From the NCBI GenBank assembly GCA_947095535.1, contig OX352772.1:163966615-164030614 (forward strand): 64,000 nucleotides of DNA, in the 5' to 3' direction. This document shows positions 1 through 10,280 of the stretch, piece by piece (the first letter of the stretch is position 1; every line of letters begins with the position of its first letter). Source of the DNA: Poecilobothrus nobilitatus. Its lineage: Eukaryota; Arthropoda; Insecta; Diptera; Dolichopodidae. Position numbers and translations under genes: made by a program. The notes below the pieces were generated by a model. It did not search any database and was not told the origin of the DNA. It was given only the letters and a program-made list of their open reading frames with translations.

Positions 1-579
1 ATAGGCGCATATAAAAATAATAAGAAAAAATGCTTTATAAAATTTAAAGAGAAAAATGAACACAGAACAAAATAAGTGTAACTACGTTTCTTTAAAATTT
101 TAAAACTATTTTTAAAAATTAAAACAAAAAGTGCAAACTGGTTATTTAAATCTTACATAAAGATTCAACCTTGACAAAATTGATCCAATTTTGAGATGAA
201 TTTATTTCTTCTTGTTTTCTTTTTCCTATGAAGTATTTAAAGAAGAGGAAAGAAAAATTGTTAGTATCACCGTATAAGATTTTATTTTTATGTAAGAATG
301 TTGAAAAAAAAGGGATATAAAGCAATTCAAAATAAGTTTCTAGTAATTGCTTTTGATATCTTTAGTGGTACATAATAGTGTAAAAATAAAAAAAAATAAA
401 TAAAATAGATTTGTTTATATATTTGAAATAATTTTTTCAAATAACAAGCAAGACATTATGTATAAATTGTGTAAAAACTTAAAGAATTGTGAATAGAGTG
501 AAAACTGTAGAATTAAAAACGTTCGCGGTCGGTTGTCTTAATAAAATAAAAAATGTGAAATTAAAAAAAAATAATAAAA
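1..579. other. AT-rich flank without recognisable gene
   Basis: This stretch is very A/T rich, with short homopolymer runs and no sustained open frame. It precedes the Polinton polymerase start codon at 580. It may hold the element's left flank or terminal region, but no terminal repeat partner was recognised by eye. Confidence 0.5.
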
Positions 580-3500
580 ATGAATACAGAAAAAATCAGG
601 ATAAAATCAATAAAATCAGTGAATGTAAAACGATTGAACATTTTTGAGAAAAAATTGGAGTTTATAATAAATCCAGTACCAGTCAACAAAGATTCTATAG
701 ATTGGATTAAAACCGATACTGAATAATTATTCAGCACTTTAAATGAAAATGTTGACACTGGTGACAAAATTGGTGTTACTTTTGAATGCTAAAGTTTTCA
801 TAAACGTTGTCCAGCCTGTATCAATTTTAAAGAAGCAAAAGACCTTGACATTTCGAAAATTTAGGAAGTTATTTCAAAAATTTTCCGAAGCAACTCCGAA
901 GGATTATCTACAAATACGCTCTGTATAAATGTTACATATGTACGACTTCCAGCAGGAAGATGTAGAGGAAAAAGATACAATAATTTTGAAGAAGAAGGTA
1001 AAAAAAGAAGAGGCATAATTTCAATTAAAAACAAAAATAATCTATGCTTACCACGTGCTTTAGTTGTTGCTATCTCATTCATAGAAAAATCTGTTGACTA
1101 CTGTAAAATGCGAAAAGATGTAGGTCAACTTCAATTGAAAGCAGCGTTACAACTAATAAGAAATTCAAATGTTAGCATCCCAGCAAAAGGAGCTAGTATC
1201 AGTGAGCTCAAAAAATTTCAACTGTACCTCTCTAAATATCAAATAGTAGTTTTTGATTTCAGTGGAAAAGCAAAATTGATTATTTTTCAAGGTGAAGAAG
1301 ATAAGGAAAAAAGATTGAATTTAATATACGATGAAGGTCACTTGAATCTAATTACATCATTAATAGCAGCATTTAGTTGTGATTACTTTTGCCAAACATG
1401 TAATGTTCCGTATAACAATAGATTGTCTCACATGTGTAAACAGTCGTGTTTCTTTTGTAAATCATCTCCTGCATGTGACGTAAATTTTCCAAATATTAAA
1501 TGTGATGTGTGCAATCGAAGTTGTAAAGGCCAAAACTGTTTTGATAATCATAAACTATACAGAGCCGATGTAATAATATATGCTATGGACATTTGCAAAA
1601 AACTGAATGGTATGAAGAAAATAAAAACAAGTTTTTAACCTCCAAAATAATCTTGTGGAATATTGTTTGAATGACGTGAAAATTTTGACAGCAAATTGTG
1701 TTAAACTCAGACAACTATTTTTGGAAGAATGTAAGGTTGAGCCATTTTTAGAGGCTACTACAATTGCTTCAGGGTGTAATTTGGTTTTCAGAAGAAATTT
1801 TTTAAAAGCGTATACAATTGCACTTATACCTAAACAAGGATATCGCCTATAAAAAAAACCAGTCAATCATTGAAGTCATAAAATGTTTAATGTGGGAAGA
1901 AACACAAAAAATAAAAATTCAGCATAGTGATAATGGAAAAGAAAAAGTTATTTTTGGTCTGCGCGTTGACGGATATTGTACAGATACAAAATAAATATTT
2001 GAGTTTTATGGCTGTTATTACCATGGTCATACAAAATGTTTCAAAAATAATAATAATAAAAAATATGAAACACGTTATGAGGCTACACTATTAAAAGTCA
2101 ATAAATTACGCTCCTTAGGTTATCAAGTAATTGAAAAGTGGGAGTGTGAATTTCAAAACGAAATGAGGTCAAAAGAATACATAGCATATTTCTCAAAATT
2201 GGAGAACAAAAGTTCGATATTACTAAAACCACGCGATGCGTTTTATGGGGGTAGAACAGGAAACACAAGAACGTATTGTAAATGCGCACCTCGTGAGAAA
2301 ATAATGTAAATAGATATAAGCTCACCATATCCTTGGGTGTGTAAATACGGGAAATGTCCAGTGGGTCATCCAAAAGTTCATTGGACAATGGACAAATTGA
2401 GTGCAATAAATTAAATTTAAATGATACTGAAGGATTAACAAAAGCATTGTTTCTTCCTCTAGAAAAACTCTACCACCCGGTTTTGCCCATAAATCAAAAT
2501 AATAAGCTAATGTTTTCCTGCTTTCAAACATGTAGTTTGGAAGTGAATAATGATGACTGCTCTCATGACAATCGTAGTAGGTCAATTTTAGGATCATGGG
2601 TTATTGATGAAGTAAGAGAAGCTGTTAAACACGGGTACGAATTGTGGAAATATACGAGGTATGGGAGTATACTGTTAAACAATTTAATCCCCGTACATCA
2701 CAACAAGGTGAAGTGGTTAAATTACCCCTACATCCAGCTAATGGTGTAATGGGGACACCGGCCTTTCATACGAAAGGTCTCGGGTTCAAACCCCAGCTGT
2801 GTCATATAGATTAATAAAAATAATATAAATTTTTCTTATAATATTATATAATTAGTAGAATATAATTAAATTTAAAATAAGTATAATATGTCTTTTATAT
2901 TATAATTAATATCATATTATAATAGCTATATAATAAAATAATAATAAACCATAATTCTTGTACCATAAGATAATAGATGGCGTAGAATTAAAAGTCTTTC
3001 TTGTACAATACCTACAGCCGAGTAATCAAAGACTTAGTGAAATTAATTATTCACGAAACTGAAGCTTAGTCAAATATGAATAATAAATGATGCCCTATAC
3101 TCCTCATTGGAGTGGCAAGGAAAAAAAAAAAAACATCACTACAAGGAATTTTCACTGAAATGATGAACAAGTTCCTTAAAATTAACCAAGAAGCTTCTAG
3201 CTGGCCTAGCTTTTTCAGAACTCCGAAGGAAAAATGTAAATATTTAGAAAAAATTTCCAAAGTGGAAAGCATAAATTTACAGTTTAACGAAATAGAAAAA
3301 AATCCTAGACTTAGATCATTAGCTAAATTAATGTTAAACTCATAGTGGGGTAAATTTAGGCAGAGAGAAAATTATTCAAAAACTGAAATCATAAATGAGC
3401 CTTCTGAATTATTTACTCTTCTTACTGATCCTTCCAAGAGTGTAAATCAAATAACTCCAATAAACGACAAAAAAGGTTTTGGTAAATTGGGAATATAAAG

Positions 3501-4000
3501 AAGAAACAGCTGAAACATTATTAACAGTTAGCTGCAAGCTCGTTCAAAATTGTATTCTTACTTAAACAATATAAAAGAACGAGTTTTGTATTACGATACT
3601 GATTCAATAATATATGTAGCAAGTGAAGGAGAATATAACCCACCAACAGGAGTTTTCATAGGAGATATGACAGATGAGCTTGAAGAATATGGATTAGGAA
3701 GTTACATTACAGAATTGTCAGTGGGGGTGCAAAGAACTAAGCATACAAAATATATAGTTCCAACTACAAATGCGAAAAAACTGTTTGCAAAGTCAAAGGT
3801 ATTCGTTTAAATTATAACGCTTCACAAGAATTTAAACATTTCCTAGTATTCGTCGAATATACGATCACAGAGTCATCACTGTTCCTGAAAGAAAGACATA
3901 TCGAATAAATTCCAGAAAACGAGTTTTTGCAGTTCCTTATACTTCAGTTCCCTATGGCTTCAAAAAAATTAAAAATTTATTGTCAATATATCTATTTTAA
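580..4000 (+). pseudogene. Polinton/Maverick protein-primed DNA polymerase B, decayed
   Basis: Family role: protein-primed family B polymerase that replicates Polinton (adintovirus-like) DNA. From the ATG at 580 one frame carries family-like sequence through three in-frame stops (724, 790, 862) and is then open to 1636. It includes LCLPRALVVAI (about 1039-1071) and a Cys/His-rich zinc-binding block (about 1380-1560). In shifted frames follow the exonuclease III motif YCLNDVKIL (about 1658), a TIASGC segment, and YHPVLPINQNNKLMF (about 2470). Palm motif B reads KLMLNS and is then broken by TAG at 3343, where an aromatic residue is expected. Motif C, YYDTDSIIY, is intact at 3589-3615. The basic C-terminus SVPYGFKKIK ends at 3998. 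Exo I and Exo II motifs were not found, and the frame break near 1630 looks like a deletion. A SINE-like insert splits 2736-3127. The gene is dead. Confidence 0.9.
2736..3127 (+). mobile_element. tRNA-derived SINE-like insertion inside the polymerase
   Basis: A tRNA-like head covers about 2736-2806. It has an A-box-like TGGTGTAATGGGG, an anticodon-arm-like hairpin CCTTTC/GAAAGG, and a good B box GGGTTCAAACCCC, followed by an AT-rich tail. The polymerase homology stops just before it and resumes near 3128. It shares its B-box region with the reverse-strand copy at 9289-9362. The acceptor stem does not pair well, so it is not a functional tRNA. Confidence 0.6.
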
Positions 4001-4149
4001 AAATTTTGTATTAAACTATTAAATTACAGCATTGAAAAAAAAAAAAACTTTTAGTTTTACCGTTTTTAATTTTCAGAATATAGCCTAAAATTTATTTACA
4101 TATATATATATCAGTATATATATTATACTGATTTTGTTCAAATTCGCAG

Positions 4150-4810
4150 TTGCAGTTTAACTTTTCACTAATGTCAAAAGCACAAAACATATCTGAAATT
4201 CATCGTCCAGTAAAACGTAGATTTCGAAGACGAAAAATATCTCAAAGAGCATTAAATGATACATGGGAAATTGATCTTGTAGATATATCGGCCTATACTT
4301 ATTCAGAAATAAAGGCTACTGTTTGTGAAAGGTTTAACAGAACATTAAAATCAATTATGTGGAAACTAGTTTACAAGGAAATTTTAAATGTATAAAACTT
4401 TTACCAAAACTAATTGAAAATTATAATAACACAAAACGCAGTACAATTAAGTTAAAATCAAACCAAGTGACATCACAAAATGAAAAACAAATTCTTCGTT
4501 CAATTTATATCTACTCTAAAATATTTAACAAGGGAAAATTTAATGTTGGTGATTTTCATAGAATTGCAAGGTGTAAAGGTACTTTTCAAAAATAATATGA
4601 ACCTAACTATTCAACTGAAGTTTTTAAAATAGCTTTCGAAAACAAGACAGGCCCAATTGCATATAGTTTAAAGATTATAAAAATAAATTAGTTCGTGGTG
4701 GCTTCTATGAACAGGAACTAACTAGTGTCAAAGATCCCAATGCTTATTTACTGGAAAAAATTTTAAAACGAAAAGGCATTAAAGTATATGTGAAATATTT
4801 ATATTTTTAA
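4150..4810 (+). pseudogene. Polinton retroviral-type integrase, decayed
   Basis: Integrase of the DDE superfamily that inserts Polinton DNA. Visible parts, in order: a basic segment RPVKRRFRRRKI with DTWEIDLVDIS, where the first catalytic Asp lies (about 4207-4290); a junction that has lost the second Asp region (about 4300); VCERFNRTLKSIM with the catalytic Glu (about 4322-4360); YNNTKRS; then, after a frame change, the C-terminal part FNVGDFHRIARCKG, a stop near 4593, GGFYEQEL and KGIKVYVKYLYF, ending at TAA 4808. It lies 150 bp downstream of the polymerase on the same strand, as expected for one element. The frame breaks and missing core make it non-functional. The true start is not visible. 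Confidence 0.85.
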
Positions 4811-5629
4811 TAATAGTCATAATCAATGGATAAGTAAATATAATATTCTTTCATAAAAAAGTATAATTACAATTTATGTAAAAAATTTACTTTTAAAGCA
4901 CTGTTAAATGCAACAATGTTGTAAAAATGCTAATAGAATAAATTAAAATAGAAAAATATTTACTAATAAAAATAAATTGTATTAATAAAAATAATATTCT
5001 TTTATAAAAAATTATAATTAGAATTTATGTAAAAGATTTTTTCTTAACTTTAGAGCACTGTTAAATGCAACAATATTGCAAAAAATGCTATTTAAAAGAA
5101 TTGTAGTTTTATTATTATCAATTATTATTTATTACATTAATAAACAACTTACTTTGCAACTTTTTGTTTTTAACTAGTTTTCTTAACGATTTTGATTTCT
5201 AAACAATGATAACACAATTATTTAGAAGAAAAATGTATTATAAAGTGGGATCTTTCCTCTTTATTCTGGATCTTTAGAATCTTTCCTTTTTTAATATAAA
5301 TAAAGTGGGATGATTTCCTCTTCATGCATGAATTATTTTGTGATTAAGGAAAAAAATAGTAATTTTGTGTAGCGATTTGAGGACATCATGCAAATTAGGC
5401 AACATTTTTATTACGATTTGAAATTAAATTTTATTTCAATTTTAAATTATTATTTTTTATGTAAGATTTTTTGCATATAAAACGTAAAAAATATAGTTTA
5501 TTTAGATGAAAGAGTAATATAATAAAATTGATATAAAAGAAAAATAAAAAAAAAATATTCAAAATTTGTAACAGTTGAATTCTTTGTTACAAGAACAACA
5601 AAATGTTAACATAAAAAAAACACAAAAAA
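4811..5629. repeat. AT-rich spacer with a direct repeat
   Basis: No gene is seen. Two imperfect copies of about 90 bp (about 4845-4935 and 4990-5085) share TATTCTTTYATAAAAAA, an AATTTATGTAAAA stretch and GCACTGTTAAATGCAACAAT, with a period of about 146 bp. It lies between the Polinton integrase and the piggyBac element and could be Polinton or piggyBac terminal sequence. Confidence 0.5.
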
Positions 5630-7350
5630 TTATTTTTCATTGTAGTTTTCCATACATGTTGGGCACAAGGGAACCTCACAAGTACTACAAAATCTAAACG
5701 ACATCTAGAAGCATTAGCATCTCACTTTTTTTTGGCCAATGTCCTCTTCCATTATATCGTAAATTACTAACTGGATTAAAATTAGTTTTTCTTTTAGGCG
5801 AAGGCTCTTTTAAAACTGAAGTTGGCCTTCCACCCTTCTTTTGAACAGAAAGTTTAATAAGTGCCAAAGCTATTCCTGCTTTAAATTCAAGCAACGTAAC
5901 CTTATTAAATTCCTCTCTATAGCATATCCTTGCATTAACTAATGACATATTTATCATATGAAAAAAAATGCGGAAATACCATTTCTTATTTTTAAATCCA
6001 TGTGGATAATGCGCTATCATGCGATCCATGAAATCAACCCCGCCCATGAAGATATTATATTCTTGAATACAAAATAGTCGCTTGATTTTTATATGTTGTT
6101 TTGTTTTACTGTCCCATCGTTTTACCTCATCTTCAGGATGCTTTCCAGCATAGGTTGATATCATATGTATATCTTTATTGTCTTTCCAACGAAGAACCGT
6201 TATATTGTCGAATGATGTAGCAAAAGTAGAACCTCCGCGTGAAGGCTCTTTTGAATTTCTCATTTTTTCCTGAACACCTGGTACTCTATTTATTCGAAGT
6301 GTTCCAATTATATGTATATTTCGATCTCGTAAGGTACGAAGCAGTGAAAGCGAAATAAACAAATTATCCATAAATAATTTATAGTTCATTTCCTTCAAAT
6401 CGTGGCAAAGACGAATAACGCTATCAGCGATAGGTCCAATAATGCATTTATTAGAGCTCTTTCCTTCATAAAATTCAAAACAATTTGCATATCCATTTGA
6501 AGAGGCCCGCAACCCAAACTTTAAACCCCCCTTGCTTTGGTTTATTGCGCAAATATTGCTTCATTGGACCTTTAAAAGGTCCAATGAAGCAATACCATTC
6601 TACCTTTAAAAGATTCTACCTTTCTAAAAGGTTCTCCATTTTACCTTTAAAAGGTTTCAACATCTCATCGATCGGCTGTTTTTCAGATCGAGTTTTGGCT
6701 TGATGAAAAGCATTATGCAAAATTCAAGTATAGGTTTAATTTTCCAAAATCGGCCTTTTTTATTCTCTTTGTCGTTGTCTGTGAATGAAGATATCTTTTT
6801 ATTTCTTCGAACCTATTCACAGACATATTATCAGCAATTATATTAAACCGTAATTTTTTTATAGAAGACCAGTATATCCGATTTCTTGGATATTTTATAT
6901 AGCTCATAACGATATTTGTTCCTATAAATACTTTAACTTCATTTACAGAAATTTTAAAATTAATCTTTCCTTGTTGATGAGCGTATCGGATTGATTCTTC
7001 CATAATTAATTCAAAAATATCCTCAGAAAACATTGCCATAAAACAATCTAATTTAGTATCTCCAATAACAAGACAACAATCGACTCCTCGGAATTCTGAA
7101 ATATTCCGATTATAATCATTTTCTTTTTCAAAATACCATAGATTATTTCTGTTTCGGATATTATTAGTTTCTATATCATCTAGTCGTTCTACATTTTCAT
7201 CTATTTGTACGTTGCTAATAACATCGTTATCAGCCAAATCATTTTCAATGCTTTCATATTTCTTATCATCATCACTCGAAATGCAAAAGCTAGCTTCAGA
7301 GTCTGATGGATACTGAATCAGTTCCAGTATTTCTACATCATTTTGAACCC
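5630..7350 (-). pseudogene. piggyBac-like transposase (DDE_Tnp_1_7), broken
   Basis: Cut-and-paste transposase of the piggyBac family. The acidic N-terminus is open from about 7350, just after a possible splice acceptor TTTCGTAG, and is continuous with a 174-aa frame to 6713. The frame then changes into IDEMLKPFKGK and, past a local duplication, GPMKQYLRNKP. It continues as a 272-aa frame (6512-5694). Catalytic Asp candidates are LFMDNLFIS, RWKDNKD and MGGVDFMDRM, the family's three positions. A last frame change leads to the C-terminal Cys-rich finger (CRFCSTCEV, CPTCMENY), which ends at 5630. There are at least three frame breaks. The terminal inverted repeats and TTAA targets were not identified. 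Nearby Polinton and I-clade genes lie on the opposite strand, so this is an independent insertion. Confidence 0.88.
6554..6594. repeat. perfect 41-bp palindrome in the piggyBac coding region
   Basis: Two 20-bp arms (6554-6573 and 6575-6594) are exact reverse complements separated by one base. The arm sequence derives from the conserved piggyBac segment encoding GPMKQY. The AAAAGG/CCTTTT core recurs several times between 6595 and 6660. The palindrome breaks the transposase frame. Confidence 0.9.
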
Positions 7351-7611
7351 ATCTACGAAAAGAAAAATTTTTAATTTCTTAAACACTGTACAATAATAAT
7401 AAAACAAGACCTTGAGAAAACTAAAACTTTTATATGAAAGAGCTAAAATTTTGTGTACCTACATACATAGGTACCTATTTCTGTTTTTGTTTATAAAATA
7501 CAACGGATATATTGCATTATTACAATTTAGGTACATTATTGTAATTTTGTTTTTTAATGCATTTCTCTGCCACATAAATGTGGACAGGAAATTACACAGC
7601 TTTTCCTGTTC
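7351..7611. other. AT-rich intergenic DNA
   Basis: No gene is recognised. Short open frames here are composed of common AT-rich codons and show no family motif. The region separates the piggyBac remnant from the SINE. Confidence 0.4.
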
Positions 7612-7740
7612 AGGTGGGGCTGTAAATGTCGTAAGGGGGAATAATTCTTATGACGTGTGAGAGATTCGAACAAACACTTCCTCGGTGTTTACAGCGTATT
7701 TTTTACGCTCTTACCCACTAGGCCACCGAGACCCCTATCG
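7612..7740 (-). mobile_element. tRNA-derived SINE
   Basis: Read on the minus strand, the head has a near-consensus RNA polymerase III A box TGGCCTAGTGGGTAAGAGCG and a B box TGTTCGAATCTC, about 55 bp apart, as in tRNA genes. Downstream sequence is unrelated to a tRNA. The cloverleaf is incomplete, with extra bases between the boxes, so a SINE or tRNA pseudogene is more likely than a working tRNA. Confidence 0.6.
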
Positions 7741-8340
7741 TAATTATCATTTGAAAATACAAAATACTTTAAATTTTCAAAGCTATTTTACAATATTATA
7801 ATTATTTTTTGGAATACTTATACGTTATTCATTTTCATAATAAGACTTAGAGGTATTCATTGCTTTCATTTTTTTTGGTTTTTTTTTATTGTAAAACAAT
7901 TGAACCGAAAAACAGGACAAACACGTTTCATATTTTGAGAGTTAGTTATTATATTTATTTTTTTTTGGTTTTACGTTTTCAATATTCTATATGTATTATG
8001 CTAACGAAAAAAAATTTTCTGACCTTTATAAATTGTTATATTTATAAGTAAAAATAAACACAAAATTTTATCGCATTTTTTAAAAAATGAACTTTTTCTA
8101 AAAACACTTCACATTTAGTACTTTTTCCAGTTTGCGATGTTTTTTCGATCCGAACGGTTCGTTATAAATTTTTAAAATTTTAAAATTTTTTTGAAAATTA
8201 AAAACTGATAAATTATAAAATTTTTGTAAATTTAAAATTTGTCTTCTTTTTTCATAATATATTTAAGTAATATTTGTTGAAAACGGTAATCAAAGCTTTT
8301 TACGTTCTTTCTATTAACAATAAAATTTATTAAATATTTT
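7741..8340. other. AT-rich DNA without gene
   Basis: A/T homopolymers and short runs only. No protein or RNA motif was recognised. Confidence 0.4.
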
Positions 8341-8344
8341 TTTT

Positions 8345-8565
8345 TTTTTTCCTAAGGGAGGTGGGAATCTTCCAAAGACACCAAGAATTACCCCTTGGTA
8401 GTGTCAGATTCTTACTGACTAAACCCACCTCCCCCTTTAGCCAATATAGTGGGATGAAACCCTTACCTGCGAACGCAGTATATTGGCTAGGGAGTAGGGA
8501 TAGGAAAGGATAGGAAAATGGATACGGAAACATTGAAATGGGAGTGAGACTGTAAGGAAACAATG
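8345..8565. repeat. GC-richer unidentified repeat-like segment
   Basis: Base composition differs sharply from the flanks. It contains short inverted pieces, such as GGGAGGTGGG near the left end against CCCACCTCCCCC further on, and AGCCAATATA against TATATTGGCT. A poly-T run precedes it. This looks like the body of a short interspersed or foldback repeat, but no family was recognised and there is no coding potential. Confidence 0.4.
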
Positions 8566-8679
8566 AATCCGATTATATGAAAACAAATAACTATTATTAT
8601 TTTGCTAATAGTGACTAAAGCCGTCACAAAAGTTACAACATGTAGTAGTAGTATATATATTACTACATGAGGTAATTAT

Positions 8680-8958
8680 TGAAGGCAACCCCCACTGTAG
8701 CGGCTGTTATTATTGGTGTTAATATTCTTATTAATATTATTATTATAATATTATTAGAGTCAGCGTCATCAGTGGATTACAACGTGCAGCAGTATATAAC
8801 AACTTACTTGCATGATATAACCAAAGATAGCTCCACTGTAGTAGCTATTATTATTATTATAATTATTGTTATATTATTATTGTACTATATTTATTATACT
8901 ATTTAATTATTGTACTATTATTATTATTATTATTATTAATTATTATTATAATTATTAC

Positions 8959-8992
<34 letters not shown>

Positions 8993-9255
8993 TTACCACA
9001 GAGTCAGCGCCATCAGTGGATTACAACGTGCACCAGTATATAACACCTTACTTGCATGATATAACCAAAGATGGCTCTACTGTAGCAGCTATTATTATTA
9101 CTATTATTATTATTATTATTATAGTTATTGTTTTTTTTTACTATTACTATTATTATTATTATTATAATTATTACTATTATTATTACTATTATTATTATTA
9201 TTATTATTAATATTATTATTGTTATTATTACTAATATTAATTATACGATATACAT
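8680..9255. repeat. compound minisatellite alternating with TTA/ATT microsatellite
   Basis: A roughly 100-bp non-simple unit (GAGTCAGCG, then CAGTGGATTACAACGTGCA, then CTTGCATGATATAACCAAAGA) occurs at about 8757-8855 and 9000-9098. A partial copy of its tail (CCCCACTGTAGCGGCTG) lies near 8690. Long TTA/ATT trinucleotide runs separate the copies. Both strands give long open frames of Asn, Tyr and Ile only because of the trinucleotide repeat, so these are not genes. Confidence 0.85.
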
Positions 9256-9288
9256 TATTACGATATAAAAGTACTACATATTTTTTAT

Positions 9289-9362
9289 TTATGACCTGAC
9301 CGGGGTTTGAACCCAAGACCCTTCGATTGAAAGGTTGGCGACTTAACCACTGCGCCATGAGT
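9289..9362 (-). mobile_element. tRNA-like SINE head
   Basis: The minus strand shows A box TGGCGCAGTGG, a D-arm GCG/CGC, an anticodon arm CCTT/AAGG and B box GGTTCAAACCC with a paired T arm. The 7-bp acceptor stem pairs in only about five positions, so this is a decayed tRNA-like sequence. It resembles the + strand copy at 2736-2806. The A-rich tail extends towards 9280 and into the microsatellite. Confidence 0.65.
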
Positions 9363-9700
9363 CAGATATAATTACCATAACTCAGTTCGAATAAATACAA
9401 AAAAGCGCACTAAGAATAATTACCAAGCCTATGGGCATTGCCTGCATAGGCTAATGTTTTTTTTCGGGTTACTAATTTTAGAATAATAATATTAGATTAA
9501 ATAAAAGATAAGAGACAAAAATATTGTTTTGATAATATTAAAATTAATTAACAATAACATCCCTTGTAGCGAATTGTGTTTAATTGCCTAATAAACAATT
9601 CTTGGTCTTTTTACACACATAAAACTTTTTTTTGCATATTAACAATTTATAAAGTAACAATTTATAAAAGATAAACTATAAATTTTTTATGAATAACGTA
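9363..9700. other. AT-rich spacer with a small hairpin
   Basis: No gene. A hairpin with 8-bp arms (AGCCTATG at 9426-9433, CATAGGCT at 9445-9452) stands just before a T run. It may be the tail of the adjacent SINE or another small repeat. Confidence 0.4.
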
Positions 9701-9734
9701 AAAATAAATTGGCACCAGAGAGGGAAACACAAGG

Positions 9735-9957
9735 ATGGATCAGCCACATCAGAGCAACCGTTATCAAATATTAGAGTATGATAAAGGGAACAGAAGAAGG
9801 AAGAATGTATTGCTAAAAAGGCAAGATTTCCTCCTAAACAGTAACAGCGAATTCCCAAGTTTGGGAATGGCAAGCCTCAGATCTAACAAAATTGCCAGTA
9901 ACAGAAAATTTTTAAATATAATTACTGTCCATCATCACCCAAATAGAAATAAATTGT
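9735..9957 (+). pseudogene. possible ORF1 N-terminus of the I-clade LINE
   Basis: A 94-aa open frame begins MDQPHQSNRYQIL and is Asn/Arg/Lys rich, with NSEFPSLGMASL, until it runs into the poly-T end of the neighbouring minus-strand LINE at 9958. Low-complexity basic N-termini of this kind precede the gag core in I-type ORF1 proteins, and the core is found on the same strand on the far side of that LINE. No conserved domain is visible in the piece itself, so the assignment is tentative. Confidence 0.35.
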
Positions 9958-10280
9958 TTCTTTTTTTTTTTTTTTTTAACAATGATAAAATACACAAAAA
10001 AAAGAAAACAAAAACATGAAATATGATTACAGGGCGCTTAACTTAACTTTAAAAAAATTTTTTAAATTAAATTATTACTTTTCAAGTTTTACTTTTTTCT
10101 TTTTTAACATTGACATTAAATACAAAACAGTACTTAAATTTGCAACAAAACTTTAATTACAATATGATATAACACTTTAATAACTTTAATACAAAAATTT
10201 ACGACTTAAAGAAAATGCACTTTAAAAATTTAAATGTATAATTATGAGTTAGAATGACTTAAAAAAAAAGTTGTGTAAGG

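Noticed and set aside
8345..8565. Conserved RNA gene suggested by higher GC
   Set aside because: Short inverted segments exist, but no known RNA fold or promoter could be recognised; a repeat is simpler.
8679..9358. Long open frames with poly-Asn, poly-Tyr or Ile on both strands
   Set aside because: They arise from TTA/ATT trinucleotide repeats and carry no conserved sequence.
9289..9362. Functional tRNA gene on the minus strand
   Set aside because: D, anticodon and T arms can be drawn, but the acceptor stem fails in two of seven pairs and similar heads occur elsewhere with SINE-like tails.
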